From Clostridia bacterium (GTDB lineage Bacteria > Bacillota > Clostridia > UBA1381): 22,783 bases of DNA. Made by a program: the position numbers and the translations under genes. The notes below the pieces were generated by a model. That model saw only the letters and a list, made by a program, of their open reading frames with translations, searched no databases and was not told the origin of the DNA. The stretch spans positions 1 through 22,783 of the forward strand of contig CAADSR010000110.1 in NCBI GenBank assembly GCA_900751685.1. Reading direction: 5' to 3'. Positions 21,518 to 22,783 of this stretch are shown in pieces (position 1 is the first letter of the stretch; every line of letters begins with the position of its first letter).

Positions 21518-22783
21518 TTGGAAAAGTTGGTTATTAAAGGCGGAAACAAGCTTCATGGCGAAGTTACCATCAGCGGCGCAAAAAACGCGGCTGTTGCGAT
21601 CATTCCCGCCTGTATTCTGGTCAAGGCAAAATGCAGACTTGAGAATTTGCCGGATATTAAAGATGTAAAATTGTTTTTAAAAATATTAGAGCATCTGAAT
21701 GCTAAAATTACAACGATCGACGTAAATACAGTAGAAATTGACTGTTCTGAGGTCAATTCTTTTACCCCCTTGGGAGATTTAACCCGCCGTATGCGTGGTT
21801 CCAGTTACTTAATGGGTGCGCTTCTCGGCCGGTTCCGGAGATTTTCCGTTGACCAGCCCGGCGGCTGTGATTTCGGCACCCGACCGATCGACCAGCACAT
21901 CAAGGGGTTTGAAGCCCTTGGGACAAAAGTTGATATGTCCCATGGTATGATCCACGGAACTGCAGAGCGCCTTTTTGGAAGCAGCATTTTCTTTGATGTT
22001 GTGACGGTTGGCGCGACGATCAATACAATGCTTGCTGCCGTTTTGGCCGAAGGCACTACGGTCATTGAAAATGCCGCAAAAGAGCCCCATATCGTTGATT
22101 TGGCAAACTTCTTGAATGTCATGGGGGCAAATGTCCGCGGTGCCGGCACCGATACGATCAAGATCAAAGGTGTTCCCGAGCTGCATGGCGGCACTTATGC
22201 GATCATTCCGGACCAGATTGAAGCCGGGACTTTTATGATCGCCGCTGCAGCCACCCGCGGGGATGTTGTTCTTAAAAATATTATCCCGCGCCATCTTGAA
22301 ATCATTTCAGCAAAATTAGTGGAAGCCGGCGCAAAGGTCTGCGAAGGCGAAGATAGCCTCCGCATTTGGGTGGAAGAGGGCACGGTGTTTAAGCGGCTCA
22401 ACTTTATCGCCCTTCCTTACCCGGGGTACCCGACGGATATGCAGCCCCAGCTCGTGGCTTTCCTTACGACGGTAGATGGCACCAGCACAGCCCGTGAAGG
22501 GGTATGGGACGACCGGTTCCGCTATGTAGGGGAATTAAAGCGGATGGGCGCTAATATCCGTGTGGAAGGCCAATTAGCCATTATTGACGGCATCTCCCAG
22601 TTAACAGGGACTTCTGTGCGTGCCACAGACCTTCGCGCTGGGGCGGCGATGATCATCGCCGGCTTGATGGCGGAAGGCATTACTGAAATTACAGATATCT
22701 ATCATATCGACCGTGGCTATGAAAACTTTGAAGATAAGTTTATCAGCCTCGGCGGGGACATCCACCGGATCACCGTATTAGAA
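21518..22783 (+). CDS. murA: UDP-N-acetylglucosamine 1-carboxyvinyltransferase, 3' end outside window
   Basis: First committed enzyme of peptidoglycan synthesis: it transfers enolpyruvate from PEP to UDP-GlcNAc. The 422 visible residues are nearly the whole protein. ISGAKNAA carries Lys22. The mobile loop QPGGCDFGTRPIDQH carries the catalytic Cys117, the residue alkylated by fosfomycin. PYPGYPTDMQPQ carries the catalytic Asp, and HIDRGYENF lies near the end. Bases around the loop (LLGRFRRFSVDQ) differ somewhat from common MurA sequences but the key residues are kept. The start is TTG (21518-21520), with AAGGGGTG upstream; no ATG or GTG fits. It has its own promoter. MurB, the next enzyme, is encoded in the divergent operon. 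Firmicutes often have two murA genes; which one this is cannot be told. Confidence 0.95.
   Translation, partial: MEKLVIKGGNKLHGEVTISGAKNAAVAIIPACILVKAKCRLENLPDIKDVKLFLKILEHLNAKITTIDVNTVEIDCSEVNSFTPLGDLTRRMRGSSYLMGALLGRFRRFSVDQPGGCDFGTRPIDQHIKGFEALGTKVDMSHGMIHGTAERLFGSSIFFDVVTVGATINTMLAAVLAEGTTVIENAAKEPHIVDLANFLNVMGANVRGAGTDTIKIKGVPELHGGTYAIIPDQIEAGTFMIAAAATRGDVVLKNIIPRHLEIISAKLVEAGAKVCEGEDSLRIWVEEGTVFKRLNFIALPYPGYPTDMQPQLVAFLTTVDGTSTAREGVWDDRFRYVGELKRMGANIRVEGQLAIIDGISQLTGTSVRATDLRAGAAMIIAGLMAEGITEITDIYHIDRGYENFEDKFISLGGDIHRITVLE

Noticed and set aside
1..22783. Mobile elements, CRISPR arrays, toxin-antitoxin or defence genes
   Set aside because: I saw no transposase, integrase, regular repeat-spacer pattern, terminal inverted repeats around a gene, or defence-type domain on either strand.

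Overview
The window comes from a Gram-positive, low-to-mid GC member of the Firmicutes, most likely a Clostridia-type anaerobe. The evidence is the hprK, rapZ-yvcK-whiA, mtrB (TRAP) and MEP-pathway genes, a Bacillus-length pyruvate kinase with a C-terminal PEP-utilizer domain, a four-cysteine L28, and strong AGGAGG ribosome binding sites with extended -10 promoters. No mobile element, CRISPR array, tRNA or rRNA was seen.

Region 1 (1-1121): the 3' end of a gene for a protein with tandem PsbP-like repeats, followed by a 15-bp inverted repeat that may be its terminator.

Region 2 (about 1122-6249, + strand): the most interesting part. About 850 bases lack a credible protein gene, but they start at a good promoter and are full of RNA-type stem-loops. 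A four-helix membrane protein with a DxxxD motif follows, then dxs, tlyA and ispE. RNA size, structure and context (membrane protein plus dxs plus tlyA) match OLE RNA (ornate, large, extremophilic) and its partner OapA. OLE RNA with OapA forms a membrane-associated ribonucleoprotein of still unclear biochemical function. Here the operon also carries ispE, so two MEP-pathway enzymes lie downstream of the RNA. A 21-bp perfect hairpin ends the operon and serves both converging transcripts.

Region 3 (6278-20969, - strand): fourteen co-directional genes. In transcription order they are hprK, a PHP phosphatase, murB, rapZ, yvcK, whiA, dnaE, mtrB (TRAP), a small unknown gene, pfkA, pyk, a hotdog thioesterase, a D-2-hydroxyacid dehydrogenase and a DUF1835-type gene. 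A consensus promoter lies upstream of hprK. The set joins carbon-catabolite control (HprK), envelope precursor control (MurB, RapZ, YvcK), division (WhiA), replication (DnaE) and lower glycolysis (PfkA, Pyk). Several genes overlap or are a few bases apart, so most of it probably forms one or two operons. A possible internal promoter lies before mtrB.

Region 4 (21062-22783, + strand): divergent from hprK are rpmB (L28), with its own promoter and terminator, and murA, which starts with TTG, has its own promoter and runs off the window end.
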